DNA of 64,000 nt from Pseudomonas citronellolis (lineage in GTDB: Bacteria > Pseudomonadota > Gammaproteobacteria > Pseudomonadales > Pseudomonadaceae): NCBI RefSeq assembly GCF_900112375.1, contig NZ_FOLS01000011.1, positions 62,001 through 126,000 on the forward strand. The letters are read 5' to 3'. Both the position numbers and the translations under genes were made by a program. The notes beneath the pieces were generated by a model. The model did no database searches and had not been told where the DNA came from. It worked only from the letters and a program-made list of their open reading frames with translations. Numbering within the stretch: position 1 is the first letter of the stretch; each line of letters begins with the position of its first letter. Shown here in pieces: positions 15,531-24,277 of the stretch.

Positions 15531-16984
15531 TGGACGAGTTCGAGACTCTGGCCAGCCGCGGCTTCCAGATCGACGGCCGCCCTCTGGGCCCGCAGGCGAA
15601 CTACGACGCGGCGAGTTCCGGCCGCCGGCTGAAAAGCTGGACGCCCGGCTCGGCGGGGCCCACTCGGGCCGTGATCAGCCAGATGAGCACCGTGCGTGCG
15701 CGATCCCGCGATGCTGTGCGGAACAATGGATGGATCAGCAACGGCGTCGGCAACTGGACCGCCAACGAGATCGGAACGGGGATCAAGCCGCGCTCCGCCT
15801 GCAAGGACCGCGAATTTGCGGCAATGGCCAATGACCTGTGGGAGAACACCTTTCGCCAGGTGGCTGATTTCGACGAGCAGCTTGATGTCTACGGGCTGAT
15901 GGCGCTCGCGGTGCGGTCTCGGAAGGAGGCGGGTGAGGTGTTCGTCCGCCGGCACCACATGGAATTGGGCGACGGCAAGGTGCCGATCCAGTTCCAACTC
16001 ATCGAGGGCGACCAGGTGCCGCACCAACTGAACGAGGTGCGGCCCGATAGCGAGATCGTCGCCGGCGTCGAGTTCCGCGGTGGAAAACGGTTCGCCTACT
16101 GGATGTACCCGCGCCACCCCAGCGACACCTCAACCGGCATGACACAGCCGGTGCCGGTGCCGGCCAGCCAGGTGGCGCACCACTTCGCGCCTCTTCGCCC
16201 GGGCCAGGTCCGCGGGATTGCCGAGACCGTGCAGGCCCTGATCAAGGCGCGGGACTTCGACGACTACGACGATGCCGAGCTGACCCGCAAGAAGACGCGG
16301 GCCGACTACACCGGCGTGATCAAGCGGCAGCAGTACGACGAGTCGGACTACAAGTTCGACCCCTTCACTGGTGATCCGCTCGATGACGACGGTGGGGTGC
16401 CGGTGGTCAACATGCAGCCCGGCTCGTTCCCTGCGCTGATGCCGGGGGAGGACATCCACCTGTTCGATGCGGACCAGGGGGGCAACTACGGCGACTTCAT
16501 GCGGCAGCAGTTGCTGGGGGTGGCCGCCTCGATGGGCGGCATTCCCTACGAGCTGCTCTCGGGGGACATGCGCAACGTCAATGACCGCATCCTGCGCGCG
16601 ATCCTGAACGAGTACCACCGCCGGGTGGAGCAGTACCAGTGGCTCTACACCATCCCGCAGTTGTGCCAGTGGATGTGGGAGAGCTTCATCGATGCCGCTG
16701 TGCTGGCGGGCCTGCTGCGTGCTCCCGACTATGCCACCCGCCGAGCCGACTACGTCGCCTGCTCCTGGCGCCCGCAGGCCTGGCGCTACCTGCACCCGGT
16801 ACAGGACGCCCAGGGCGAGCTGATGCTGATCAAGGGTGGCCTGGGCTCCAGGGAAGCGGCGGCCGCCGATCGTGGCTACGACGTCGAGGAGATCGACATG
16901 CAGAACCGCAGGGACACCGACCGTGCGAAGGAATTGGGGCTCAGCTACAGCCACGATCCCCTCCCACTCAAGGACGACGAGTAA
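15530..16984 (+). CDS. Portal protein (lambda family)
   Basis: A 484-aa protein of the lambda portal family. Typical stretches are VRNNGWISNGVGNWTANEIG, DEQLDVYGLMALAVRSRKEA and LGVAASMGGIPYELLSGDM. It forms the dodecameric portal at the packaging vertex. Confidence 0.94.
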   Translation: MDEFETLASRGFQIDGRPLGPQANYDAASSGRRLKSWTPGSAGPTRAVISQMSTVRARSRDAVRNNGWISNGVGNWTANEIGTGIKPRSACKDREFAAMANDLWENTFRQVADFDEQLDVYGLMALAVRSRKEAGEVFVRRHHMELGDGKVPIQFQLIEGDQVPHQLNEVRPDSEIVAGVEFRGGKRFAYWMYPRHPSDTSTGMTQPVPVPASQVAHHFAPLRPGQVRGIAETVQALIKARDFDDYDDAELTRKKTRADYTGVIKRQQYDESDYKFDPFTGDPLDDDGGVPVVNMQPGSFPALMPGEDIHLFDADQGGNYGDFMRQQLLGVAASMGGIPYELLSGDMRNVNDRILRAILNEYHRRVEQYQWLYTIPQLCQWMWESFIDAAVLAGLLRAPDYATRRADYVACSWRPQAWRYLHPVQDAQGELMLIKGGLGSREAAAADRGYDVEEIDMQNRRDTDRAKELGLSYSHDPLPLKDDE

Positions 16985-16991
16985 CCACCCA

Positions 16992-17014
16992 GGCCCGCAC
17001 ATCGCGGGCCTTCT
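16992..17014 (+). terminator. Intergenic hairpin before capsid protease
   Basis: GGCCCGC (16992-16998) pairs with GCGGGCC (17004-17010) and is followed by TTCTTCTTTC and a CTGGAG ribosome site. It is one of four structurally alike hairpins in the late operon (also 25164, 28723, 38005). Confidence 0.65.
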
Positions 17015-17030
17015 TCTTTCTGGAGCACCT

Positions 17031-18434
17031 ATGTCGAAATCGACCTCCTTGCTGGCGCGGCTGTTCAGCCGTGGCCAGGGCGGCCCGCTGGTGTCGCAGA
17101 TCTACTCCCGCGCCATCAACCGACCGCTGCTGGTCGAGCCGGGCATGGCCGAAACGCTGATCGATGGCTGGCTGCACGGCCGGCTCGATGCTGGCGAAGG
17201 CGGCGAACCCCGCCAGGTCATGGAGAAGGTCGGGCACATCGCGGTGCTGGACATCTCAGGACCGCTGATCTCGCGCCTGGTCGAGGCGCCGCCGTGCGGC
17301 ACCGCCCCGGTCAGCTACGAAAGCATCATGCTGGCCTTCGACGACATCGAGGCCGATGCCAATATCACCCACGTCGTCCTGCGGATGGAGACGCCGGGCG
17401 GCGAGGCCGCCCAGTTGTTCGACACCACCGACCGCCTGGCCGAGCTGCGCAAGACCAAGACGTTGATCGCGATGGTCGACGACTACGCCTACTCCGGTGG
17501 CTACGGCTTGGCCGCTGCCTGCTCCGAGATCTGGCTGACCCGCACTGGCGGCGTCGGCAGTGTTGGAGTGGTGATCGGCCACAAGGACGTTTCCGAGAAG
17601 AACGCCAAGGAGGGGGTGAAGTGGACCTACGTCCATTCCGGCGCCATGAAGGTCGCCGGGAACCCCAACGAGCCCCTGTCCGAGGACGCTCGCTCCTTCA
17701 TGCAGGCCGAGTCCGACCGCATCTACGACCTGTTCACCGGCAGCGTCGCCGCCTATCGCGGCATGGACGTGGCAGCAGTGCGCGCGACGGAGGCGCGCCT
17801 GTTCTTCGGCCAGGCGGCCATCGACGTTGGCCTGGCTGATCACCTGGGCACCTTCCGCGAGCTGATGGCGGAACTGCAGGGCGGCACCTACACCCGCCGC
17901 CGCGTGGCCGGCCAGGCCAAGCAGGCAGCAGTCGAGGGGCAGGTCGTGGAGGCTGAAGATGAAAACCTGCCGGCGGCATCGGAAGAGGCGGGCGGCCAGC
18001 CGGCCGAGGCTGCGCCGGAGGCTCCTGGTGAGGCAGCTTCCGAAGCTGATGAGCAAGCGCCGGCGGAACCTGCTGCACCGGGCGCCGCCGCAGAACCACT
18101 CGATGCCGCCACGCTTGCCGAGCAGTGCCAGGCGGCTGGCTTGGGTGCACTGACCTCGGTGGCCATCCGTGAGCAGTGGACTGCCACCCAGATGGCGGCG
18201 GCGGTCGAGGCCGCCAAAGAGGTGCGCAACCTCTGCACCGCTGCCGGTATGCCCCAGCTCGCCGCCGGCTACATCAATGCTCGCGCCGGCGTGGAGGTGG
18301 TGCGCCAGGAACTGGCCGGCCGCCTGCGCACCGAGCCGAACGTGAATACCCGCCTCCAGGCGGGCAAGCAAGCCGGGGCATCTGCCTCGAGCTCTCCCTA
18401 TGCCGCCATCTACGCGCGGCGCAACGCGAGGTAA
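17031..18434 (+). CDS. Capsid maturation protease (S49/gpC-like) with scaffold region
   Basis: A 467-aa protein. The N-terminal S49 domain shows VLRMETPGGEAAQLF, the catalytic Ser in DDYAYSGGYGLAAAC and a Lys in the GVVIGHKDVSEKNAKEG stretch. Residues about 300-365 are an Ala/Glu/Pro linker, and the C-terminal 100 residues are helical, like the lambda C/Nu3 arrangement where the scaffold is the C-terminal part. An internal scaffold start is possible but not obvious. Confidence 0.92.
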   Translation: MSKSTSLLARLFSRGQGGPLVSQIYSRAINRPLLVEPGMAETLIDGWLHGRLDAGEGGEPRQVMEKVGHIAVLDISGPLISRLVEAPPCGTAPVSYESIMLAFDDIEADANITHVVLRMETPGGEAAQLFDTTDRLAELRKTKTLIAMVDDYAYSGGYGLAAACSEIWLTRTGGVGSVGVVIGHKDVSEKNAKEGVKWTYVHSGAMKVAGNPNEPLSEDARSFMQAESDRIYDLFTGSVAAYRGMDVAAVRATEARLFFGQAAIDVGLADHLGTFRELMAELQGGTYTRRRVAGQAKQAAVEGQVVEAEDENLPAASEEAGGQPAEAAPEAPGEAASEADEQAPAEPAAPGAAAEPLDAATLAEQCQAAGLGALTSVAIREQWTATQMAAAVEAAKEVRNLCTAAGMPQLAAGYINARAGVEVVRQELAGRLRTEPNVNTRLQAGKQAGASASSSPYAAIYARRNAR

Positions 18435-18440
18435 CGAGAG

Positions 18441-18803
18441 ATGCCCGTACTGTATGAAACCCGCCGCGCCGGCGACTTCGTGCTTTCCGAAGCCAACGGC
18501 AACCTGTCGCGCGAATCCATCGTGATCGACTCCGGCGTACACCTGCCCGGCACTGTGCTCGGCAAGGTCACCGCCACCGGCAAGTTCGTCGCGCTGGCGC
18601 CGGCGGCCACCGACGGCAGCCAGACTGCCGCCGCGGTCCTGCGCGCCCGCGCTGACGCCACCGATGGCGACGTCAACGCCGTTGGTTACGTCCGCCTCGC
18701 CGAGGTGCGCGCCGACCTGCTCGTGTGGCCGGCCGGCATCGCCGATGAAGACAAGACCGAAGCGCTCCAGGCCCTGGCCGGCGCGTTCCTCGTCGCGCGC
18801 TGA
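18441..18803 (+). CDS. Head decoration protein (gpD-like)
   Basis: A 120-aa protein; lambda gpD has 110. The pattern ADFVLSEANG in shifted form (GDFVLSEANGNLSRES), then GTVLGKVTATGKFV and AAVLRARADATDGD, is typical of the family. It stabilises the expanded head. Confidence 0.92.
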   Translation: MPVLYETRRAGDFVLSEANGNLSRESIVIDSGVHLPGTVLGKVTATGKFVALAPAATDGSQTAAAVLRARADATDGDVNAVGYVRLAEVRADLLVWPAGIADEDKTEALQALAGAFLVAR

Positions 18804-18838
18804 TCCAGCCGCTGACCGACCATCAGGAGAAGCAATTC

Positions 18839-19834
18839 ATGGCTCATCTGGACATCTTCAACGACGACGCCTTCAGCGTCGCCAGCCTCACCGCCGCCAT
18901 CAACCAGCAGGACTACCAGCCGGGCCGCATCGGCGCCCTGGGCCTGTTCCAGGAAGAGGGCGTCACCACCACCACCGTCACCATCGAGTACAACAAGGGC
19001 AAGATTTCCCTGGTCCCGGTCGCCGAGCGCGGCAAGCCGGTGAAGCCGGCCGAGCGCGACGCCCGCCTGCTGCGCTCCTTCACCGTGCCGCACCTGAAGA
19101 CCGGCGACTCGCTGCTGGCCGACACCATTCAGAACCTGCGCGCCTTCGGCTCCGAGAGTGAGCTGGAGGCGGTGCAGAACGTGGTGAACCAGCGCTTCGC
19201 GAAGTTCGGTCGCGACCTCGAGACCACCCTGGAGTATCACCGCATCGGCGCCATCAAGGGCCTGATCCTCGATGCCGACGGCGAGAGCGTCATCTACGAC
19301 CTCTACGACGAGTTCGGCATCACCCAGCAGACGGTCTCGCTCGGCCTGGCCACCGCCACTACCAACGTGCGCGGCAAATGCATGGAGGCGAAGCGCAAGA
19401 CCGAGGATGCCCTGGGCGCGGCGATGATGAGCGGCTACCGCGCCTTCTGCGGCTCCAGCTTCTTCGACGACTTCACCGATCATGCCAAGGTGGTCAAGGC
19501 CTGGGAGCGCTACAACGAGGGCGAGATGCTGCGCACCGACGTCCGCGGCGGCTTCCGCTTCGCGGACATCCTTTGGGAAGAGTATCGCGGCAAGGTCGGC
19601 AGCGAGGCGTTCATCGAGCCCGACGTGGCCTACCTGGTGCCGGAAGGTGTCGCCGACCTGTTCATCACCCGCAACGCGCCGGCGGACTACATGGAAGCCG
19701 TCAATACTCTCGGCCTCCCACTGTACGCCCGCCAGGAGCCGCTGCCGATGAATCGCGGTGTCGAGCTGGAAGCGCAGAAGAACCCGCTGAACCTGTGCAC
19801 CCAGCCGGCGGCCATCATCAAGCTGACCAAGTAA
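18839..19834 (+). CDS. Major capsid protein (gpE-like)
   Basis: A 331-aa protein, near the 341 of lambda gpE. It begins with DIFNDDAFSVASLTAAINQQ and contains RAFGSESELEAVQNVVNQRF. The ATG at 18839 follows AGGAG. It lies directly after the decoration protein, as in lambda. Confidence 0.95.
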   Translation: MAHLDIFNDDAFSVASLTAAINQQDYQPGRIGALGLFQEEGVTTTTVTIEYNKGKISLVPVAERGKPVKPAERDARLLRSFTVPHLKTGDSLLADTIQNLRAFGSESELEAVQNVVNQRFAKFGRDLETTLEYHRIGAIKGLILDADGESVIYDLYDEFGITQQTVSLGLATATTNVRGKCMEAKRKTEDALGAAMMSGYRAFCGSSFFDDFTDHAKVVKAWERYNEGEMLRTDVRGGFRFADILWEEYRGKVGSEAFIEPDVAYLVPEGVADLFITRNAPADYMEAVNTLGLPLYARQEPLPMNRGVELEAQKNPLNLCTQPAAIIKLTK

Positions 19835-20148
19835 TGGACCGGCGGCAGCTGAAGGCCCGGGCGGCGCGGGACATCCTGCGCCGCCTGGGCGAGCCGGTTC
19901 CGGGCAGCTACCAGGACACCACACGGCCACCAGTCGACGACCTGCTGGTCATCGTCCTGCACGATGTTGAGCGGGTGGGGCCGGAAGGTGTGCTGCAGGT
20001 CGACCAGACGCAGATCAGCACCTTGGCCGAACAACTGCCGAAAGTCCGCCGCGAAGGCTTTTTCACCGTGTGTGGCAAGCGCTGGAAGGTCTTCGAGCAG
20101 GTCCGCAATGACGGCGTCATCGTCACCGCCGCGGTGCAGCCGGCATGA
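19834..20148 (+). CDS. Head-tail connector/joining protein
   Basis: A 104-aa protein starting in a TAATG overlap with the capsid gene. The sequence (FTVCGKRWKVFEQVRNDGVI) and place before the gpZ-like gene suggest a head-tail joining or completion protein. The match is mainly positional. Confidence 0.7.
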   Translation: MDRRQLKARAARDILRRLGEPVPGSYQDTTRPPVDDLLVIVLHDVERVGPEGVLQVDQTQISTLAEQLPKVRREGFFTVCGKRWKVFEQVRNDGVIVTAAVQPA

Positions 20149-20711
20149 GCGGGGTAAAGGTCAATGTGAAGGGGAAACAGGATGCCCTGAAGCGTCTCGA
20201 CGTGCTCCCGCAGAAGATCCGGCGAGCCGCGCTGATGGCCCTGAACGACACGGGTGAAACGCTCCGCGCCCAGATCCTGCGGGAGATGGGAGCAGAGGTG
20301 AACATCAAGCGCCCAGTGCTCCGCGAGCGCGTTCGGCTCACCAAGGCCAGGCGCTGGGGTGACACGGTGCGTATCTGGGCGCTGAAGCGCGGGCTGGTGC
20401 TCAGCCACTTTCCGCATCGCCAGATGTACCAGAAGCGGAAGAAGGGGAAGCGCGTGCGGGCAGGCCTTCGCGTCAACGTGTCGGGCGTCGAGAAGACGTT
20501 GGAGGGTGCCTTCCTGATTCGCTCGCTCGGCTCTTCGAACACTGACGGCCTGATCGCGCGCCGCACCGGGAAGGACAGGCTACCGATCAAGATCCTCTAC
20601 GGGCCGTCCCCATCGCAAATCCTCAACACCCGGCTGCCGGACTATCAGGCCGAGGGCGAACGCGTGCTTCGCCGGGAACTGGTGCGGCAGCTCGAGAGGG
20701 CTGACCTGTGA
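20145..20711 (+). CDS. Minor tail protein Z-like
   Basis: A 188-aa basic protein of the GPZ family: KRLDVLPQKIRRAALMALND at the start, LPIKILYGPSPSQILNTRLP in the centre and a charged C-terminal helix. It acts in tail completion or head-tail joining. Confidence 0.85.
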   Translation: MSGVKVNVKGKQDALKRLDVLPQKIRRAALMALNDTGETLRAQILREMGAEVNIKRPVLRERVRLTKARRWGDTVRIWALKRGLVLSHFPHRQMYQKRKKGKRVRAGLRVNVSGVEKTLEGAFLIRSLGSSNTDGLIARRTGKDRLPIKILYGPSPSQILNTRLPDYQAEGERVLRRELVRQLERADL

Positions 20712-21172
20712 ATCCGCTCAACCGTGTGGACGAGGCGCTGAAGCAGCGCCTGCAGCAAATCACCCCAGAGAACGGCTACCTGACCGATATCGGAACTCGT
20801 GTTCGGGTGGGGTTCGCCCAGTCGGTCGTGGACGATGAGGAGGCGGCCTATCCGACGGTGGTGATCCAGCCGGACGAAACCCCGCCGCCGAAACAGGGGG
20901 CAGGGCAGTGGCTGGTGCACCTCGGCCGGAAGGTCGTGGCGCTGGTCAATCCGGCTGATCCGGACGAAACCCTGGCCCAGCTCAACGATGTCTACGCCGA
21001 CCTGCTGGCCGCCCTGTCGGCTCCCGAAGGGATTGTGCGGCCCTGGGGGCCGAATGGCCCCGTCAAGGTCATCTTCAAGGAATCCGCGCAGCTCTTGCCG
21101 GATGCGGAACTGCCCAAGGGCTGCGCCGTGATCCCGCTCCAACTCGCCGTTGTGCTCAACGGCCCGAAGTAA
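20708..21172 (+). CDS. Tail terminator (gpU-like)
   Basis: A 154-aa protein with a GTG start in a GTGA overlap with the Z-like gene. Size, PTVVIQPDE, and place before the tail tube gene fit a tail terminator. Confidence 0.75.
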   Translation: MNPLNRVDEALKQRLQQITPENGYLTDIGTRVRVGFAQSVVDDEEAAYPTVVIQPDETPPPKQGAGQWLVHLGRKVVALVNPADPDETLAQLNDVYADLLAALSAPEGIVRPWGPNGPVKVIFKESAQLLPDAELPKGCAVIPLQLAVVLNGPK

Positions 21173-21212
21173 CCAACAACGCTCGGCCGCCAGGCCGCAC
21201 GAGGAAACCCCC

Positions 21213-21965
21213 ATGGCTCAAGAGAAAGAGACGTTCATCATCGGCGGCTGGCTGAAAGCGCGCGAGGCTGGCAGCGGTGCCCCGTTCCAGAAGGTCGGCT
21301 TGGTCTCCACCGTCCAGCAGACCATCGAGACCAACGACATCACCCTGAACGACACCACCACCCCCCAGGGCGGCGAGTACGACGCGGTGTCGCGCATCAC
21401 CAGCATGAGCCTGTCGATCAACTTCCGCGAGCTCTATACCTGGGTGCTGGCTGCCCTGGTCTGGGGTGACGCCACCAGCGTGGCCTCGACCACCATCACC
21501 GACGAGGAGGTCACTGCCGTCCCGGGCAGCACCGCAGCCCTGGCACAGATGCCGCTGGAGATCACCGAGGTGACCGACGCCACCGGCACCACCACCTACG
21601 ACGAAGTCGACGACTACATCATGACCGGCTCCGGCATCGAGTTCGTCGAGGGCGGCGCCATCAGCGCGAGCACCCCGGTCAAGGTGACCTACACCACCGC
21701 TGCGGTGGACGTGATCGAGGCCCTGACCAATAGCGGCAAGGTGTTCGAGTTCCTGTTCGAGGGCGAGAACGCCGCCGGCACCCAGAAGCGCATCGAGTGC
21801 CGCTACTGGCGCTGCCGCCTGAACCCGGCGAACCAGCAGGACTGGATCAACGTAGATGATTTCCTGCAGTCGCAGGCGACCGCCAAGGTGCTGTCCGATC
21901 CGACCAAGGTCGGCGCCGGCAAGTCGAAGTACTGCCGCATCAAGAAGGAAAAGGCGGCCGCGTGA
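21213..21965 (+). CDS. Major tail tube protein
   Basis: A 250-aa protein with the features of siphophage tube proteins: N-terminal strands (FIIGGWLKAREAG) and a central VTDATGTTTYDEVDDYIMTG region. GAGG lies before the ATG. The reverse-strand regulatory block begins two bases after its stop. Confidence 0.85.
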   Translation: MAQEKETFIIGGWLKAREAGSGAPFQKVGLVSTVQQTIETNDITLNDTTTPQGGEYDAVSRITSMSLSINFRELYTWVLAALVWGDATSVASTTITDEEVTAVPGSTAALAQMPLEITEVTDATGTTTYDEVDDYIMTGSGIEFVEGGAISASTPVKVTYTTAAVDVIEALTNSGKVFEFLFEGENAAGTQKRIECRYWRCRLNPANQQDWINVDDFLQSQATAKVLSDPTKVGAGKSKYCRIKKEKAAA

Positions 21966-21966
21966 T

Positions 21967-22575
21967 CTAGCCCTTCGGCTGGAGGCGCTTGGCTATGTAG
22001 TTGAGCGCCTCCTGCTCACCAGGGCTGATGTTCTGCTGGGTGTCAACGATTGTGCGGGTGGCAATGGTGATGCGCCGAATGGCGGCTGAGTCGTTTTCTT
22101 TGGCGATCTTGCCGACGGCGACCTTGAAGCCCTGCAGTGTCGGGACGGGTATGGACTCCAGCAGCTCTCTGGTGTCCTCATCGGTGAGCCGGGTGTCTTT
22201 GGTGATGACCTTGCAGGCTGCTGTGATGACTCGCAACTCTGGGGCTCTCAGTTGACCGTCGGCCTTCCCGACGTAGAGCAGCACCTTTAGCTCATCGAGG
22301 TGCTCTGCATAGAGCTTGTCCAGGACCGGCGCGGTTGATTTCGCGTAGGCATCTCTCAGGTGCTGGAGCACGTCGGGCACATGCCGGTTGGTGCTGTCAT
22401 CCCAGCAGTTGGTGATTCGGTCTATTCGGAAAGTTCGCCTTGCATTCTTCATCCGGCATTTGCCGGTGATCATGCCATCCTCGACAAGCTCTACATCGAC
22501 GATACGGCCGGAGACGTTCCCGTAGCTGTCGGTATAGGTGAAGCGGAGAGTTGCTTTGGTTTCGAAGTAATCCAT
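21967..22575 (-). CDS. WYL-like/TerB-like regulatory protein
   Basis: A 202-aa protein. The N-terminal part has the SH3-like WYL style (LRFTYTDSYGNVSGRIVDVE then RRTFRIDRI), and the C-terminal helical part (LLYVGKADGQLRAPELRVIT) resembles a TerB domain. WYL proteins sense nucleic-acid-like ligands in phage and defence regulation. It is in an operon with the RHH gene at 22597 (21-base gap) and lies antisense to the tail operon. Confidence 0.7.
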   Translation of the reverse strand: MDYFETKATLRFTYTDSYGNVSGRIVDVELVEDGMITGKCRMKNARRTFRIDRITNCWDDSTNRHVPDVLQHLRDAYAKSTAPVLDKLYAEHLDELKVLLYVGKADGQLRAPELRVITAACKVITKDTRLTDEDTRELLESIPVPTLQGFKVAVGKIAKENDSAAIRRITIATRTIVDTQQNISPGEQEALNYIAKRLQPKG

Positions 22576-22596
22576 GGCCGCTCCTTGGCTGGGTGG

Positions 22597-22956
22597 TCAG
22601 CTCTTCTGAAGTAGGCCCAGGACCTTCTCCAGGCTTTTTTCTATGGCTGTCATCCGGCGATCTGTTGACTTGATGTGAGACTCGATGCTTTCGGCATTAG
22701 CGGCCATGGCATCGAACCTGGCCTCGTCTTCACGTTGCTCAAGCTGGTTGTGCATGTCCTCCAAGAGCCCGGCCGTGCCAGATATCGATGCTCCGGGGGC
22801 GATGCGCTCGAAGGTTCCTTCAATTTCGAACGTTTCTTCCAGTCGCGCGATGATCTCCGCTGTAGCTGATCGCTTGTTTAGCTTTGCTGCCTCCTCAACC
22901 CTGGACTTCAGGTCTGCGGGTATGCGCAGGTTGAATTGGGGGTCTATTCGGCTCAT
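22597..22956 (-). CDS. Arc/Mnt-like ribbon-helix-helix repressor with coiled coil
   Basis: A 119-aa protein with an N-terminal ribbon-helix-helix (PQFNLRIPADLKSRVEEAAK, then RSATAEIIARLEE). The C-terminal half is a coiled coil that may tetramerise it, as in P22 Mnt. It reads divergently from the small RHH gene at 23075. A perfect palindrome (22963-22992) lies directly upstream of its start, a likely operator. Confidence 0.88.
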   Translation of the reverse strand: MSRIDPQFNLRIPADLKSRVEEAAKLNKRSATAEIIARLEETFEIEGTFERIAPGASISGTAGLLEDMHNQLEQREDEARFDAMAANAESIESHIKSTDRRMTAIEKSLEKVLGLLQKS

Positions 22957-22962
22957 GGAGAC

Positions 22963-23060
22963 CTTTCGTCAACTGAATTCGGTTGACGAAAGAATGCATC
23001 ACCGTGGTATTGACAGCAATGCACCACGGTTCTACATTTTTATTCGTATATCACGGTGGT
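22963..23060. promoter_or_regulatory. Divergent promoter/operator of the immI-like block
   Basis: CTTTCGTCAAC (22963-22973) and GTTGACGAAAG (22982-22992) form a perfect 11-bp inverted repeat. To its right are TTGACA (23010-23015) and TACATT (23033-23038) with exactly 17 bp between, a near-consensus rightward promoter. ACCGTGGT (23001), ACCACGGT (23023) and CACGGTGG (about 23053) repeat around it, probably operators for the second RHH protein. Confidence 0.85.
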
Positions 23061-23074
23061 TCATTGGAGGTGGT

Positions 23075-23245
23075 ATGAAGGTGAGAGACATGGCGCAGCT
23101 CATAGTGCGACTGCCCGAACAGGATAAGGAGTGGCTTGTGCGCAAAGCGTCGGAACAGGAGCGCAGCCAGAATTGGCTGGTTGCGCGGCTGATTAGGGAG
23201 GCTAGGGAGCGGGATGAGCGGCAAGACAAGCAGGCAGCAGCCTGA
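23075..23245 (+). CDS. Arc-like ribbon-helix-helix repressor
   Basis: A 56-aa protein after a GGAGGTGGT ribosome site. AQLIVRLPEQDKEWLVRKAS and RSQNWLVARLIREA give the strand-helix-helix of Arc. An in-frame ATG at 23090 is an alternative start. It heads the antirepressor operon, as arc does in P22. Confidence 0.85.
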   Translation: MKVRDMAQLIVRLPEQDKEWLVRKASEQERSQNWLVARLIREARERDERQDKQAAA

Positions 23246-23250
23246 AAAGA

Positions 23251-23280
23251 CGAAGCCCCAGCGTGCGGGCCGGGGCTTCG
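23251..23280 (+). terminator. Hairpin between arc-like and antirepressor genes
   Basis: CGAAGCCCC (23251-23259) pairs with GGGGCTTCG (23272-23280). There is no long T tract, so it probably attenuates or stabilises rather than fully terminates. Confidence 0.5.
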
Positions 23281-23312
23281 ATAACGTCAAAACCAGCTAG
23301 GAAATGAACGTC

Positions 23313-24218
23313 ATGGGTAATGCTATCGCAATTCCAGTAGAAAACAATGTCCAGGCCGCGACAGAGAGTCTGATTCCTGTGTTCACCGGAGCCTTGGGCG
23401 CTGAACTGGCGCAACTGGTTGATGCGCGTTCACTGCATCGATTCCTTGGGGTGGACACCCACTTCAAAGATTGGATCAGCCGCCGCATCGACGAATATGG
23501 ATTTTCTGAAGGAGGCGACTTTGTTTTGGTCGCTCAAAATAGAGCGACCAAAGGCCGAGGCGGTGATCGTCGCTCCAAGGACTACCACATCACCCTGGAC
23601 ATGGCCAAAGAGCTGTCGATGGTGGAGCGCAACGAGAAGGGGCGGCAGGCTCGTCGCTACTTCATCGAGTGCGAGAAGCGTCTCCATGAGCTGGCGCCGG
23701 AGGATCTCCGCACCATCGCCGGAAAGACCATCGGCACCGATGGCTTCCACTGCCTGGGCGCTCTCCTCGACGGGAAGGTGCATCGTCTTCCGGCCAAACT
23801 GCGGACCGGCGCCAAGAACCATGTCTGGTCCCAGGTGCGAAAGGCGTTCAGTGTGTCTACGGTTGAGGATATCCCGGCCAGCCAGATGGATAGCGTGCGG
23901 AACTTTATCGCTGCCTACGCCCTGGAGGGCGAATGGATACAGAAGCCCCGGGAGCGCGGCCTGACCTTGAGCCTGGGCGAGGCTGATGCCCTGTACGGGC
24001 TGATGTCGCACCTGTACTTCGCCATGAGGGGCGCAAGCGACTTAAACCTGTTCGGCGTGAGCAGTTCCCTTGGCTCGCGCATTCTCATGAGCGTGGCAGA
24101 GCACCTGCAGGAGGCCAGCATCGACTTCAAGCGACTCGACAAGCGCCGCGACGAAATCTACGCGGCGTACCTGGCCAACTCCAGCGGCCGGCCGGGCGGG
24201 TATGCGATGTCGGCGTGA
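23313..24218 (+). CDS. AntA/AntB-type antirepressor
   Basis: A 301-aa protein from the ATG at 23313. The AntA/AntB domain is seen as LVDARSLHRFLGVDTHFKDW, then EGGDFVLV and DYHITLDMAKELSMVERNE with GRQARRYFIECEKRL. The C-terminal part has no recognised motif. By P22 analogy it would inactivate a CI-type repressor when released from RHH repression. Confidence 0.9.
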   Translation: MGNAIAIPVENNVQAATESLIPVFTGALGAELAQLVDARSLHRFLGVDTHFKDWISRRIDEYGFSEGGDFVLVAQNRATKGRGGDRRSKDYHITLDMAKELSMVERNEKGRQARRYFIECEKRLHELAPEDLRTIAGKTIGTDGFHCLGALLDGKVHRLPAKLRTGAKNHVWSQVRKAFSVSTVEDIPASQMDSVRNFIAAYALEGEWIQKPRERGLTLSLGEADALYGLMSHLYFAMRGASDLNLFGVSSSLGSRILMSVAEHLQEASIDFKRLDKRRDEIYAAYLANSSGRPGGYAMSA

Positions 24219-24243
24219 CGGGCTGTTTCAAACTGGGTACATT

Positions 24244-24269
24244 CCCTCCCATATTGATGAATGGGAGGG
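24244..24269 (+). promoter_or_regulatory. Perfect stem-loop hiding a ribosome site
   Basis: CCCTCCCAT (24244-24252) pairs perfectly with ATGGGAGGG (24261-24269) around an eight-base loop. The right arm is the Shine-Dalgarno of the gene starting at 24278. Transcripts from upstream should be poorly translated at this gene. Confidence 0.7.
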
Positions 24270-24277
24270 AGCCCTCT

